Assembly (NCBI GenBank): GCA_017509605.1
Contig: JAFWPH010000026.1
Coordinates: forward strand, 1 to 39,012
Direction: 5' to 3'
DNA: 39,012 bases
From: Bacteroidaceae bacterium
GTDB taxonomy: Bacteria > Bacteroidota > Bacteroidia > Bacteroidales > Bacteroidaceae
In this document: one piece after another, positions 21,667 through 31,680 of the stretch
How the letters are laid out: each line of letters begins with the position of its first letter
How positions within the stretch are numbered: position 1 is the stretch's first letter
Translations under genes and position numbers: made by a program
The notes under the pieces: model-generated
Told to the model about the DNA's origin: nothing
The model's database searches: none
The model's input: the letters and a program-made list of their open reading frames with translations, nothing else

Positions 21667-24375
21667 ATGTCGTTAAATTCACAGAAGAAGAAAATTGGCA
21701 GACGCCTTCTGGTAGGAGGTATGGTCTGCATGGCGACTTTTGGTGTCTTCTCTTCTTGTAGTGATGGGTATGACCTTGACCAGAAAGAGCCCAGTTGGCT
21801 CGGCAGCAGTGTTTACGCCTATCTTCAAGAACAAGGGACTTTCACCAATTATCTGAAGCTTATCGACGACTTGGGTGAGAAGGAAATGCTGTCCCACACG
21901 GGTAGTAAGACCATCTTCCCGGCCAACGACGAAGCTTTTGCGAAATTCTACGCCTCTAACCGCTGGGGTGTGGGCAGTTACTCTCAGTTATCGACGGCCC
22001 AGAAGAAGATGTTGCTCTATTCTTCGATTATTGACAACCCTTACCAGTTGCAGACGCTTTCGAGTGTGGAAGGTCCTTTGGAGGGTGAGTGTATGCGAAG
22101 AGTGACTTCGTCGTCGATTTACGACTCGGTACTTGTGGTGAGCACCTCAGCCGAGGAGATTCCTGACAATGGCTATTGGACATCGATCAAGCAGACTCAG
22201 GACAAGATCGTGTTGTTCAAGGATGCGTCTGGTGCAGCTCCGATGGTTCACTTCATCGACAAGTTCCTGAATCAGAACTTGGTGACGAACACCGACGTTG
22301 ACTTCCTTTACAACGACCCCGCCGGCACTCGTCAGCCCGGTCAGTGCTATGTGAACGACGCAAAGGTGACGAAGGGCAACGTGGTGTGCAAGAACGGATA
22401 TGTTCATGAGGTGGATAAGGTGATTGTTCCCCTCGACAACATGGCCGAGATTGTCCGGACGAATCCTGGCACTCAGTTGTACAGCAGTCTGATTGAGCGT
22501 TTTGCCGCTCCTTACTACACCCGTGCATTGACCGAGGAGTACAACCGTATCTACGGCACCTCTTACGACTCTGTCTATCAGAAGCGTTACTTCTCGAAGC
22601 GTTCGCAGGGCAGTTCAGGTTCCACAACATCCGCTTGGAACGAGGACAAGAACGGTAACCCTGTTCCCGCAGATGAGTTGCTTCGTTTCGACCCGGGCTG
22701 GAACCTTTACAACCCCAATGCCTACAACGACCGCAATCCTGTGATGGAGGATATGGGTGTGATGCTTGTTCCGACTGACGAAGCGATGAACGAATGGTGG
22801 AACAATGGTGGAGGTAAGGTCATCAAGGACTTCTACCACACTTGGGAGAATGTGCCCAACAGTGTGATTGTAGAGTTGTTGAACAACAACATGTTGAACT
22901 CGTTTGTAGGTTCTGTTCCCAGCAAGTTCGAAGATGTTGTGAACGACGCTTCTTTGAAGATGGGTTTGACAACCGACAATGTTGAGAAAGTGATTCTTGG
23001 TAGCAATGGTGCTGTTTATGTGACTAACGAGGTGTTCCCTCCCTCCACATATTCATCAGTTATGTTCCCGACGCTTGTGAACGAGAACATGAACATCATG
23101 AAGCGTGCCATCCAGTTGCTCGACTACGACGCTTACCTCAACTCCATGGACGCATACTATAGTTTCTTTATTCCGACCAACGAAGGTCTTCTTACCTACT
23201 ACGACCCCGTGTCTTTGGGTCAGTCCGTCACCCGTATGTGGAAATTCCACTATGATAACACTCAGGGTGAAGGCCGTGAGATTTATGCAGACGTGTTTGA
23301 GGTTCAGAAAGGTGAGGATGGCAATTGGCAGGTGACCGACTCCATCACTCAGGTTCGTGCTTCAGGTGGCAAGTCCGCTTTTGTTTCATCAGTTCTTGGT
23401 GACCGTCTTCAGGACATTCTTGACAATGGTATAGTAATAGGTAATGTGGAAGACGGTGGTGTTTACTACCAGACCAAGGGTAATGAGATGGTGAAGGTAG
23501 GAGGCCAGGCAGGTGTTGCCGGCAGCATGACTGTTCAGGGAGGCTGGCAGATAGAGGAAGGCAAAGAACTTGTGGTGAAAGAGATTTACGACATGACAGG
23601 TACCGAGACCGGTATGGGTAACGGTAAGTCGTATATCATCGACGCCGAGCCAGTGATGTCAGCCAGACGTTCAGTAGCCGATGTGCTGGCCGAGAACCCT
23701 GATTTCAGTGAGTTCTACCAGTTGCTTCAGAACTGCGGTGCCTTGGCCACTTCATACGCCGCCAACAGTTGGTATTCGGTATCTCCGAATGGTAACCTTA
23801 TCTATGTTCCTGAGAAGGGCAACACATACGGTGAGATTGTGAACTACCTTTTGAACTCTTACCACTATACTGTATATTGTCCGACCAACGCCGCAATGGA
23901 AGAGGCATACGCCGCAGGTCTTCCCGACACCACCGCCTATCGTCTGGCAGAGGAGTCAGGTGACGCCGACTCGCTTTACCACGTGAAGAACGTGATGTTG
24001 AACTTCGTGAAGTATCATATCCAAGACCACTCTATCTTCATTGACCAGAACTCAGTAAGCGGTAAGTACGAAACCGACAAGACGAACCCGAACGGTGGTC
24101 GATTCTACACCTTGAAGGTCACAGTGGATGGCAATGGCATCGAGTTGAAAGACCAGTTGGGCAATACCCAGACTGTGAACAAGGACAAGATGTACAATGT
24201 GATGGCTCGAGAATACTGGAACAACACATCTTCAGTCAGCAACACTACTCAGCTCACCACTTCTTCCATGGCAGTGCTTCATGCCATCGACCATCCTCTC
24301 CGCTACAGCAAGAACCAGTTCATTTACCAGAAGGTAGAGATTGACGATGGTTCTCAAGGAGAAGAGGAAGAATGA
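21667..24375 (+). CDS. Fasciclin (FAS1)-domain lipoprotein, four FAS1-like segments
   Basis: A 902-aa lipoprotein (lipobox VFSSC, Cys31, then SDGYDLD, an acidic start compatible with surface export). The first FAS1 domain is clear (SSVYAYLQEQGTFTNYLKLI, then TIFPANDEAFAKF). Further FAS1-like segments carry VMLVPTDEAMNEWW, FFIPTNEGLLTYY and TVYCPTNAAMEEAY, so there are probably four in a row. FAS1 domains mediate adhesion or ligand binding. It is the first gene of an operon with two SusC/SusD pairs; SusC follows after 28 nt. Length is well above single-domain fasciclin proteins. It probably acts as an outer-membrane surface protein that captures the operon's substrate; this role is inferred from context. 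Confidence 0.85.
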   Translation: MSLNSQKKKIGRRLLVGGMVCMATFGVFSSCSDGYDLDQKEPSWLGSSVYAYLQEQGTFTNYLKLIDDLGEKEMLSHTGSKTIFPANDEAFAKFYASNRWGVGSYSQLSTAQKKMLLYSSIIDNPYQLQTLSSVEGPLEGECMRRVTSSSIYDSVLVVSTSAEEIPDNGYWTSIKQTQDKIVLFKDASGAAPMVHFIDKFLNQNLVTNTDVDFLYNDPAGTRQPGQCYVNDAKVTKGNVVCKNGYVHEVDKVIVPLDNMAEIVRTNPGTQLYSSLIERFAAPYYTRALTEEYNRIYGTSYDSVYQKRYFSKRSQGSSGSTTSAWNEDKNGNPVPADELLRFDPGWNLYNPNAYNDRNPVMEDMGVMLVPTDEAMNEWWNNGGGKVIKDFYHTWENVPNSVIVELLNNNMLNSFVGSVPSKFEDVVNDASLKMGLTTDNVEKVILGSNGAVYVTNEVFPPSTYSSVMFPTLVNENMNIMKRAIQLLDYDAYLNSMDAYYSFFIPTNEGLLTYYDPVSLGQSVTRMWKFHYDNTQGEGREIYADVFEVQKGEDGNWQVTDSITQVRASGGKSAFVSSVLGDRLQDILDNGIVIGNVEDGGVYYQTKGNEMVKVGGQAGVAGSMTVQGGWQIEEGKELVVKEIYDMTGTETGMGNGKSYIIDAEPVMSARRSVADVLAENPDFSEFYQLLQNCGALATSYAANSWYSVSPNGNLIYVPEKGNTYGEIVNYLLNSYHYTVYCPTNAAMEEAYAAGLPDTTAYRLAEESGDADSLYHVKNVMLNFVKYHIQDHSIFIDQNSVSGKYETDKTNPNGGRFYTLKVTVDGNGIELKDQLGNTQTVNKDKMYNVMAREYWNNTSSVSNTTQLTTSSMAVLHAIDHPLRYSKNQFIYQKVEIDDGSQGEEEE

Positions 24376-24403
24376 TCAGTAATCACCGATAAAACACAGA
24401 TTT

Positions 24404-27400
24404 ATGAAAAAGATATTATCAAGACTATTGCTTTTAGTTTGTCTGCTTCCTTCCACGCTGAAGGCGCAGCAAGCAGGTGATGTCATCAGCGGAAACGTTT
24501 ACGATGAGATGGGTGGTCTGATGATGGTGAACGTCGTAGAGAAAGACGCCAACAACCGTATCGTGGCCGCCGGTGTTACCGATATCAACGGTAACTTCTC
24601 ATTCCGTATAGTCAATCCTAAGGACAAACTGTATATATCCTACGTAGGTTACAAGACCGTTGTACTTCCAATCGACCGTAAGGTGTTCAAGGTTCACATG
24701 CAGAGTGCGACAACCCTGAAGGAAGTGGTGGTGAAGGCCCAGCGCAAGAGCGAGAGCTCAGGTCTGGCCATACCTGTGACCGAGATTTCGGTAGCCCAGC
24801 AGCGCATCGACATGAAAGAGTTCGAGGGTCTGGGTATCACCTCTGTTGACGAGGCCCTTCAGGGTCGTATTTCCGGTCTTGACATCGTTGCCAACTCAGG
24901 TAACCTTGGTGCAGGAACGACGATGCGTCTTCGTGGTGTGAGCTCCATCAACGGTAACTCCGAGCCTCTGATTGTGGTGAACGGTAACGTATGGTACAAT
25001 GACCGTAACGCAGACTTTGACTACACCAACGCCAACGAGGAGAAGTTCGCCGAGTTGTTGAACGTGAACCCCGAGGATATCGAGAGCATCACCGTATTGA
25101 AGGATGCCGCCGCAACCGTGATCTGGGGTTCGCAGGGTTCAAACGGTGTAATCGAGATCAAGACCAAGCGTGGTCAGAAGGGTAAGACGAGGGTTCAGTA
25201 CTCCTACCGTCTGACAGGAACCTGGCAGCCCAAAGGTATGCGTATTCTGAATGGTGATGACTACACGATGTACCTGAAGGAAGCCTACTTCAACCCGACG
25301 CTCAACAGCAGCATCTCAGACAACACTTCAGAGGATTACATGCCTGAGATCAACTACGACCGTGCTTATTCGGAGTACGAGATGTACAACAACAACACCG
25401 ACTGGCGTGACGCCGTCTCACAGTTTGGTTTGCAGCACCAGCACTATATCGCTCTGACTGGTGGTGGTGAGAAAGCCCGTTTCCGTATTTCCGGTGGTTT
25501 CGATGACCAGACAGGTTCTATTATCGAGCAGAAGTTGAACCGTTTCACGACGCGTGTGGCATTGGACTACTATGTGTCGGACCGCATCACAGTATCGACC
25601 AACTTCGACATGACCTACACCGACAACCATAAGAGTTATCAAGTTGGTGGTAAGGACCTTCTCGCAGTAGGTTACACCAAGATGCCTAACTTGGCCATCT
25701 ATGAGGAAGACATCTACGGCAACTCCACAGGCAATTACTACACCATGCTGACCGACCCAGCGATTCACTCAGACCAACTCGATGACCAGTTGGATATCCC
25801 CAACCCCGTCGCAGTGGCACATCTGGCCCGCAGAAATGAAAGTACGGTGAAACTGTCTCCGGAATTCATTTTGAAGTACGATTTGCTGGGTACCACCAAC
25901 GAGGCTCACCGTCTGACTTACGAAGGCCGTATCGTCTTCGACGTTTCCACCAGCAATAACGATGAATTCGCTCCTTCAGTATTGTCCTCCAAGACTTGGA
26001 GTCCCAATAATGACGAGTCGAACCTTGCCACGAGCAGTTCATATAAGAGCCATGGTATTTCGACGACTCACACACTCACTTTCATCCCTCATTTCCACAA
26101 CACCGCCCACAGCTTGATGTCGATGCTCCGCGCCCAGTACAACACGGGTAGCTCTACCAGCCAGAACGTAGGTAAGTACGACCTTCCTACAGGTAGCATC
26201 AAGTCTCCTTTGGCCGCTGGTAACTACAGAGGTTTCGGCAACGGTTCCGGTGAGTGGAAGAGCAATTATTACACCTTCTCCGCCCACTATGCTTACAAGG
26301 GCAAGTACATGGCCGACTTCTCCTGCCGTATCGACGGTAGCACGCAGTTCGGTCCCGAGAACCGTTGGGGTTTCTTCCCCGGTTTGTCAGGCCGTTGGAA
26401 CATCTCCGATGAGAAGTTCATGGAGAAACTGGAATGGCTGAGCATGCTTTCCATCCGTCCGGGTTGGGGTTTCACAGGTAACCCTCCTGGCAGTGAAGGT
26501 TTGTTCTACAGTAAGTACGGTGATGGTCCTTCTTATATGGGCCGTTCTTCCATGGTTCCCAACAACATTCGTCTGGCAACCCTCCGTTGGGAGAAGAAGA
26601 TGACTTGGAACCTTGGTTTCGACCTCGGTCTCTTCGACGACAAGATTACCGCCGACCTCTCTATCTACACCTCAAAGGTTACAGACCTGAAGATGTATAG
26701 CCGCGCTATTCCATCGTCTTCTGGTTACGAGAACCTTTCGATCCAGAACACAGGTTCTTTGCGCAACAATGGTTGGGAGTTCAACATCAACGGTAACGAC
26801 GTGATTAAGAAAGGTGGATTCTCATGGGGCTTCAACGTAACCTTCGCCAACAGCCGCAATGAGATCCTCACTATGGACGAGACCATTCTCGAGAGCATGA
26901 ATGCCGACTTTAGTTACGACAACGGTCAGTACCTTTCTCGCGTTCAGCTTCACAACCCTCTGGGTTCCATCTACGGTTTCCGTTATCAGGGCGTATATCA
27001 GTACAGCGACTACACACCTGAGGAGATTGAGGGTGTGAGCGGTCCCGACGCCCCTGTTGCCCGCAACAAGGAAGGTGAGCCAGTTCTTGATGAGAACGGC
27101 CGCACGAAGCCTATGATGTTCAACTACGGTGGTGTAGGTACTCCTTACGAGTTCAAGGGTGGTGATGCCAAGTATGAGGACATCAACCATGACGGTAACA
27201 TCAATGAGCTCGACATTGTCTATTTGGGCAGTACTCTTCCAAAGTTGACTGGTGGTTTCGGTACGAAGTTCAAGTACAAGTCGTTCTCGTTGAACGTTCA
27301 GTTCAACTACCGTTTTGGCCAGAAGTTGATCAACGCCGCCCGTATGAACGCAGAGAACATGTATAACAACAACAACCAGACCTGCGGTACCAACTGGCGT

Positions 27401-27727
27401 TGGCGCAAGGAAGGTGACGTTACCACTGTTCCCCGTGCTTTGTATAAGGTAGGTTACAACTGGTTGGGTAGTGACCGTTTCGTTGAGGACGCCTCTTTCC
27501 TCCGTCTGAACTACATGCAGTTCCGCTACGACATACCGAACAAGATATTGAAGCCATGGGGCATCAATTCGATGAGTTTCAACCTTACTCTTAATAATGT
27601 ATTCTGTATCACCAAGTACTCTGGTGCTGACCCGGAGGTGGCTCAGGCAGGTTATGCTCCCGCTACCGACAACTCTCGTACTCCACGTGCTAAGTCGTTC
27701 ACTCTTGGTGCATCAATTCAATTCTAA
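24404..27727 (+). CDS. SusC/RagA-family TonB-linked outer membrane protein (first pair)
   Basis: A 1107-aa protein. Signal peptide (MKKILSRLLLLVCLLPSTLKAQ), CarboxypepD_reg-like domain (about 25-105: DVISGNVYDEMGGLMMVNVVE, FSFRIVNPKDKLYISYVGYK), a TonB-box-like EVVVKAQRK, then the plug with the SusC signature (GTTMRLRGVSSINGNSEPLI, VIWGSQGSNGVIEIKTK). The 22-strand barrel ends in FTLGASIQF with a terminal Phe. A DxNxDGNINELD calcium-loop-like motif lies late in the protein. It imports a ligand bound by the SusD partner, using TonB energy. The SusD gene follows after 11 nt. The ligand is unknown. Confidence 0.95.
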   Translation: MKKILSRLLLLVCLLPSTLKAQQAGDVISGNVYDEMGGLMMVNVVEKDANNRIVAAGVTDINGNFSFRIVNPKDKLYISYVGYKTVVLPIDRKVFKVHMQSATTLKEVVVKAQRKSESSGLAIPVTEISVAQQRIDMKEFEGLGITSVDEALQGRISGLDIVANSGNLGAGTTMRLRGVSSINGNSEPLIVVNGNVWYNDRNADFDYTNANEEKFAELLNVNPEDIESITVLKDAAATVIWGSQGSNGVIEIKTKRGQKGKTRVQYSYRLTGTWQPKGMRILNGDDYTMYLKEAYFNPTLNSSISDNTSEDYMPEINYDRAYSEYEMYNNNTDWRDAVSQFGLQHQHYIALTGGGEKARFRISGGFDDQTGSIIEQKLNRFTTRVALDYYVSDRITVSTNFDMTYTDNHKSYQVGGKDLLAVGYTKMPNLAIYEEDIYGNSTGNYYTMLTDPAIHSDQLDDQLDIPNPVAVAHLARRNESTVKLSPEFILKYDLLGTTNEAHRLTYEGRIVFDVSTSNNDEFAPSVLSSKTWSPNNDESNLATSSSYKSHGISTTHTLTFIPHFHNTAHSLMSMLRAQYNTGSSTSQNVGKYDLPTGSIKSPLAAGNYRGFGNGSGEWKSNYYTFSAHYAYKGKYMADFSCRIDGSTQFGPENRWGFFPGLSGRWNISDEKFMEKLEWLSMLSIRPGWGFTGNPPGSEGLFYSKYGDGPSYMGRSSMVPNNIRLATLRWEKKMTWNLGFDLGLFDDKITADLSIYTSKVTDLKMYSRAIPSSSGYENLSIQNTGSLRNNGWEFNINGNDVIKKGGFSWGFNVTFANSRNEILTMDETILESMNADFSYDNGQYLSRVQLHNPLGSIYGFRYQGVYQYSDYTPEEIEGVSGPDAPVARNKEGEPVLDENGRTKPMMFNYGGVGTPYEFKGGDAKYEDINHDGNINELDIVYLGSTLPKLTGGFGTKFKYKSFSLNVQFNYRFGQKLINAARMNAENMYNNNNQTCGTNWRWRKEGDVTTVPRALYKVGYNWLGSDRFVEDASFLRLNYMQFRYDIPNKILKPWGINSMSFNLTLNNVFCITKYSGADPEVAQAGYAPATDNSRTPRAKSFTLGASIQF

Positions 27728-27738
27728 AGGAAACCATT

Positions 27739-29589
27739 ATGTATAAGATCAAAAATACAATCAAGTCATTATGTCTGATGGGTTTGGCAGGTCTGGCTTT
27801 GTCATCTTGCGACCTTGACCTTCTTCCCTTGGACGAAGTGGTTCTTGAGAACTACTGGACAGAGAAAGCGGACGTGGAGAGTGTGTTGATCTCCTGTTAC
27901 GCCTCTTATGAGGAAGACGGTGTCCCCGAGCGCATGTTCGTATGGGGTGAGGGCCGCAGCGACAATGTGGTTATCCGCACCAGCAACGACCTCAACCTGA
28001 GTCACATCATGCGTGGTAACCTACTTCCTTCCAACAGTTACAACAACTGGTTAGGCTTCTATAAGATAATCAATCGTTGCAACACTGTGATTTACTACGC
28101 TCCTCAGGTTCACGTGAAAGACCCGAACTACACGGATTCGGATTTGGCTCAGACCTTAGCAGAGGCCAAGGCTCTCCGCGCGCTGGCCTATTTCTACTTG
28201 ATCCGCACGTTCAAGGATGTTCCTTACGTGACGATGCCTTCCATCGACGACAACCAGGATTTCTTCATCGGTGTGACGAAGCATGAGGACATTCTCGACT
28301 CCCTGATCACCGATCTTGAGCAGGTTCGTGAGAATGTTCCCCGCAAGTATCCGGATTCAGAGAAGAGCAAAAACTATGGTCGTGTGACCCGCAACATGAT
28401 GTACGCGATGTTGGCCGACATGTATTTGTGGCGTGCCTCCAATGTGAATGTCTCCGCTGGTCAGCAGCAGGCCGATTATAAGAAATGTGTAGAGTTCTGC
28501 GATAAAATCATCGAGTTCAAGGTGAACCAGTATGAGACCGAGGAAGAGTGGAAGCGCGACATCAGTTCCAAACTCTATCTCAATTACGGTTATCCTCTTC
28601 TGTCCGAGACGGGTGAGGGTGGAACAGTTGCGAGCACAGGTTCTCCTGCCGCCGCCTACAACAAGATATTCGGTGATGGCAATTCCTTCGAGAGTATCTT
28701 CGAGTTCCAGTATAAGAGCCCGAACAAGACGAATCCTCTTGTCAGCACATTCTTTGGTGATGGCAACAACGTAGGTTCATTGTCCGCCAACGACGCGATG
28801 ATGGCCGAGGTGCCCACCAACGAGTATGATTACGACAACAAAGACCTGTTCACTCTCTTTGATTACCGTGGTGTAGAGAACTTCAAGTTCGATGAGACAG
28901 CCGCCTACGAAATCAAGAAATACTGCAGCAGCAACACCAGGGTAGCCGTAGGTAATGCAAACAGTTGGCGCAACAACATCCGCAATAACCCATACAGCAA
29001 TAACACGACTTATTGCAACTGGATTATCTACCGTCTGACCGACGTGATGCTGATGAAGGCAGAGGCCGAAGTGGAAATCGCCGCTTATCTTGACCAGAAC
29101 GCCTCCTCCACCGACACGACAGCAACAGAAGGCACCGAGAACGGTGTGGCCAAGCGTCGTTATGCCGCTTACGGCAACACATTCGCTACTGCAAGCGAAT
29201 ACTACGACGACGTGTGGAACATCGTCCAGTGCATCTACTACCGTGCTTGTCCTTCGGCGGAGACCAACCAGCGCGCAAGTCTGAACCGCAGCAATTTCAC
29301 CTATGTAGGCAATTACCGTGACTTGGTTGAGGCAGAGCGCCGCCGCGAGCTGATGTTCGAGGGCAAGCGTTACTTCGACCTTGTACGTCGTTCCCGCCGT
29401 GACGGCAACACCATGCATCTCTCTTCCGCTTGTACTTCCAAGTACGCAGAGAATGCTGCCGCCATCACGCTCAAACTTAAGGAAATGGATTACATGTACA
29501 TGCCTTACCTGAAGGATGAGGTGGAGAAGAATCCTAATTTGAAACAGAATCCTTCTTACGCTGAAGATGAAACATCCGCAAAAAACTAA
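27739..29589 (+). CDS. SusD/RagB-family lipoprotein (first pair)
   Basis: A 616-aa lipoprotein (lipobox LSSC, Cys24). SusD blocks: the N-terminal EVVLENYWTEKADVESVLIS segment, NRCNTVIYYA, AEAKALRALAYFYLIRTFKD followed by VPYVT (TPR core), and near the C-terminus the hallmark EAERRRELMFEGKRYFDLVR. It is the surface lid that binds substrate over the SusC barrel encoded 11 nt upstream. The next gene starts 6 nt downstream, so the operon continues. Ligand unknown. Confidence 0.95.
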   Translation: MYKIKNTIKSLCLMGLAGLALSSCDLDLLPLDEVVLENYWTEKADVESVLISCYASYEEDGVPERMFVWGEGRSDNVVIRTSNDLNLSHIMRGNLLPSNSYNNWLGFYKIINRCNTVIYYAPQVHVKDPNYTDSDLAQTLAEAKALRALAYFYLIRTFKDVPYVTMPSIDDNQDFFIGVTKHEDILDSLITDLEQVRENVPRKYPDSEKSKNYGRVTRNMMYAMLADMYLWRASNVNVSAGQQQADYKKCVEFCDKIIEFKVNQYETEEEWKRDISSKLYLNYGYPLLSETGEGGTVASTGSPAAAYNKIFGDGNSFESIFEFQYKSPNKTNPLVSTFFGDGNNVGSLSANDAMMAEVPTNEYDYDNKDLFTLFDYRGVENFKFDETAAYEIKKYCSSNTRVAVGNANSWRNNIRNNPYSNNTTYCNWIIYRLTDVMLMKAEAEVEIAAYLDQNASSTDTTATEGTENGVAKRRYAAYGNTFATASEYYDDVWNIVQCIYYRACPSAETNQRASLNRSNFTYVGNYRDLVEAERRRELMFEGKRYFDLVRRSRRDGNTMHLSSACTSKYAENAAAITLKLKEMDYMYMPYLKDEVEKNPNLKQNPSYAEDETSAKN

Positions 29590-29595
29590 AGCGAT

Positions 29596-31662
29596 ATGAA
29601 AGCAATGAATAATATAAAGTATTTTGTTCTTGTGGTCCTGCTCCTGTCGTCAGTTCAGCTGGCTTTCGTGAGTTGTGATGACGACCCAGGTGCCGACAAC
29701 TACTACACATTCACTGGTGAGATGGCCTCAGACTATCTCCATAACCGGGAAGACCAGTTCAGCGAGTTCCTTGGCATCCTTGGCCGTTCAGAGACGAAGG
29801 TGCTCGACTTGCTCTCCACCTACGGCACTTACACGGTGTTCGCTCCAACTAACGACGCAGTCGATGCATACCTTGCTGGCAGAGGTCTCAAGTCGATTGA
29901 TGAACTGAGCCAGAAGGACTGTGACACCATCGCTTATACTCACATTGTGAAGCAGGCGTTCTACACCACCGACTTGTCAGACGGTACCCTTCCGACCTCC
30001 AACATGCTCGACCGTTACCTGACCATCAGCGTTGACACACCGGATGTGTCGAAGGGTGAGGAAGGAACAGTGATTTACTACGTGAACAAGTCTTCTCGTA
30101 TGATTGTTCGCGATGACTCTGTGGAGAACGGTGTGGTTCATACCATCAACTCTGTGATCAACTCAGCCAACGACATGCTTCCCGACCTTCTGGAGAAGGA
30201 CAGCACCATCAGCCTTTTCGTTCAGGCCATGCAGTTGACCCACATGGACGACTCCTTGCAGCGTCACGTGGATGAGACCTACTCATGTAGTGTTGACTCA
30301 GTTGAGGAAGGTGTGCGCTATCACACAGCCGTGGAGTATGAATGGGGATTCTGGCTTAAGACCCGTTTCTTCAAGTACACCGGTTTTGTGGAGAAGGATG
30401 AGGTATATAATGCTCATGACATCTACACGATAGACGACCTCATCGCATATGCGAAGGCCGTATATGACGAGGCTTATCCTGAGGACGCCGGTCTGTATGA
30501 TGATGATTTCACCGACCGCCGCAACCCGTTGAACCGCTTTGTGTCGTACCACTTCATGCCGATTCTCGGTAACTACAACGAGTTGACTCCAAACGACCTG
30601 TTGCTGACTTGCAACTTCAACCGTCGTATCTGGGATGCCGCCGACTGGTATGAGACCTTGTTGCCTTATTCAGTGATCAAGTGCTCTTATCCTAATGGTT
30701 CTCAGGCCGGCCGTTATCTGAACCGCCGTGGTGTTCAAAGTCACGCAGATAGCCGTGGTGTGATGGTTCGTGGTTGCAAGATCTTCTCTCCGAGTGAGTC
30801 AGGTTCTTCCGACATGTCCGCCATCAACGGTGTATATCACTATATTGATGATATCCTTGTTTATTCAAAGGATGTTCAGGATGTGGTATTCAACGAGCGT
30901 ATGCGTTTCGATGCCACCGTGCTTTCTCCCGACTTCATGTCGGCCGGTACGAGTGAGGGTCACAATGCCCGTGGACGTTACGCCCGCAACGAGGCCGGTC
31001 CTAACGGTGGTGAGTACTCAGATGGTTCAGAGACTGGTACCCGTTGTACAGTGTTCAAACCAGGTTATGTGCGCAACTGGCAGTTCACCGACGCCACCTT
31101 CGTGAGTGTTCGTAACCGCCACCTCAACTACTGGTCATACGAGGGTGATGAGATTATCCTTTTGGGTCGTTACAACTTCACCATCCGTCTGCCTCATGTT
31201 CCTGCCGGTACATACGAACTTCGTCTTCAGACTTGTCTGGACTTCCCGAGCCGAGGCATTATCCAGGTTTATCTTGATGATCACCCCTGCGGTATTCCTA
31301 TTGACATGCGCAATGGCGGTAACCACGCATCCATTGGTTGGCAGAACGACACCTCTCTTGGTGACGAGGAAGCCATCAACGCGTTCGACAAGGCCTTCCA
31401 CAACAATGGTTGGATGAAGGGTCCTCAGTCCTATGGTAGTTCAGCGACGAACGGTTCAGGCGAGGGTTACACCCCGATGCGCAGCACTCCTAACCAGTTG
31501 CGCCGTGTCTATACCACGTTCTATACCGATGGCCAGTCCGACCACTACATGCACATCAAGCAGGTGATGGATAGCGAGACGGCTGAGTTCGCGTTCGACT
31601 ACATAGAACTTGTGCCCCGCAGCGTTTACGATAATGAGTACTACATAGAGGACAAGAACTAA
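29596..31662 (+). CDS. Fasciclin-domain lipoprotein with C-terminal beta-sandwich-like region
   Basis: A 688-aa lipoprotein (lipobox AFVSC, Cys27, then DDD, a strong surface-export-like acidic start). The first FAS1 domain is clear (FSEFLGILGRS, YTVFAPTNDAVDAYL, NGVVHTINSVI). A second, degenerate one spans about 200-430 (FVSYHFMP; GVYHYIDDILVYS). The C-terminal third (PHVPAGTYELRLQTCLDFPS, IIQVYLDDHPCGIPIDM, FAFDYIELVPRS) looks like a jelly-roll module of ligand-binding type. It sits between the first SusD gene (6 nt) and a third fasciclin gene (18 nt). Probably surface exposed, helping to bind substrate. No enzyme motif is seen. Confidence 0.85.
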   Translation: MKAMNNIKYFVLVVLLLSSVQLAFVSCDDDPGADNYYTFTGEMASDYLHNREDQFSEFLGILGRSETKVLDLLSTYGTYTVFAPTNDAVDAYLAGRGLKSIDELSQKDCDTIAYTHIVKQAFYTTDLSDGTLPTSNMLDRYLTISVDTPDVSKGEEGTVIYYVNKSSRMIVRDDSVENGVVHTINSVINSANDMLPDLLEKDSTISLFVQAMQLTHMDDSLQRHVDETYSCSVDSVEEGVRYHTAVEYEWGFWLKTRFFKYTGFVEKDEVYNAHDIYTIDDLIAYAKAVYDEAYPEDAGLYDDDFTDRRNPLNRFVSYHFMPILGNYNELTPNDLLLTCNFNRRIWDAADWYETLLPYSVIKCSYPNGSQAGRYLNRRGVQSHADSRGVMVRGCKIFSPSESGSSDMSAINGVYHYIDDILVYSKDVQDVVFNERMRFDATVLSPDFMSAGTSEGHNARGRYARNEAGPNGGEYSDGSETGTRCTVFKPGYVRNWQFTDATFVSVRNRHLNYWSYEGDEIILLGRYNFTIRLPHVPAGTYELRLQTCLDFPSRGIIQVYLDDHPCGIPIDMRNGGNHASIGWQNDTSLGDEEAINAFDKAFHNNGWMKGPQSYGSSATNGSGEGYTPMRSTPNQLRRVYTTFYTDGQSDHYMHIKQVMDSETAEFAFDYIELVPRSVYDNEYYIEDKN

Positions 31663-31680
31663 GAAAAACAAGACAGCAAT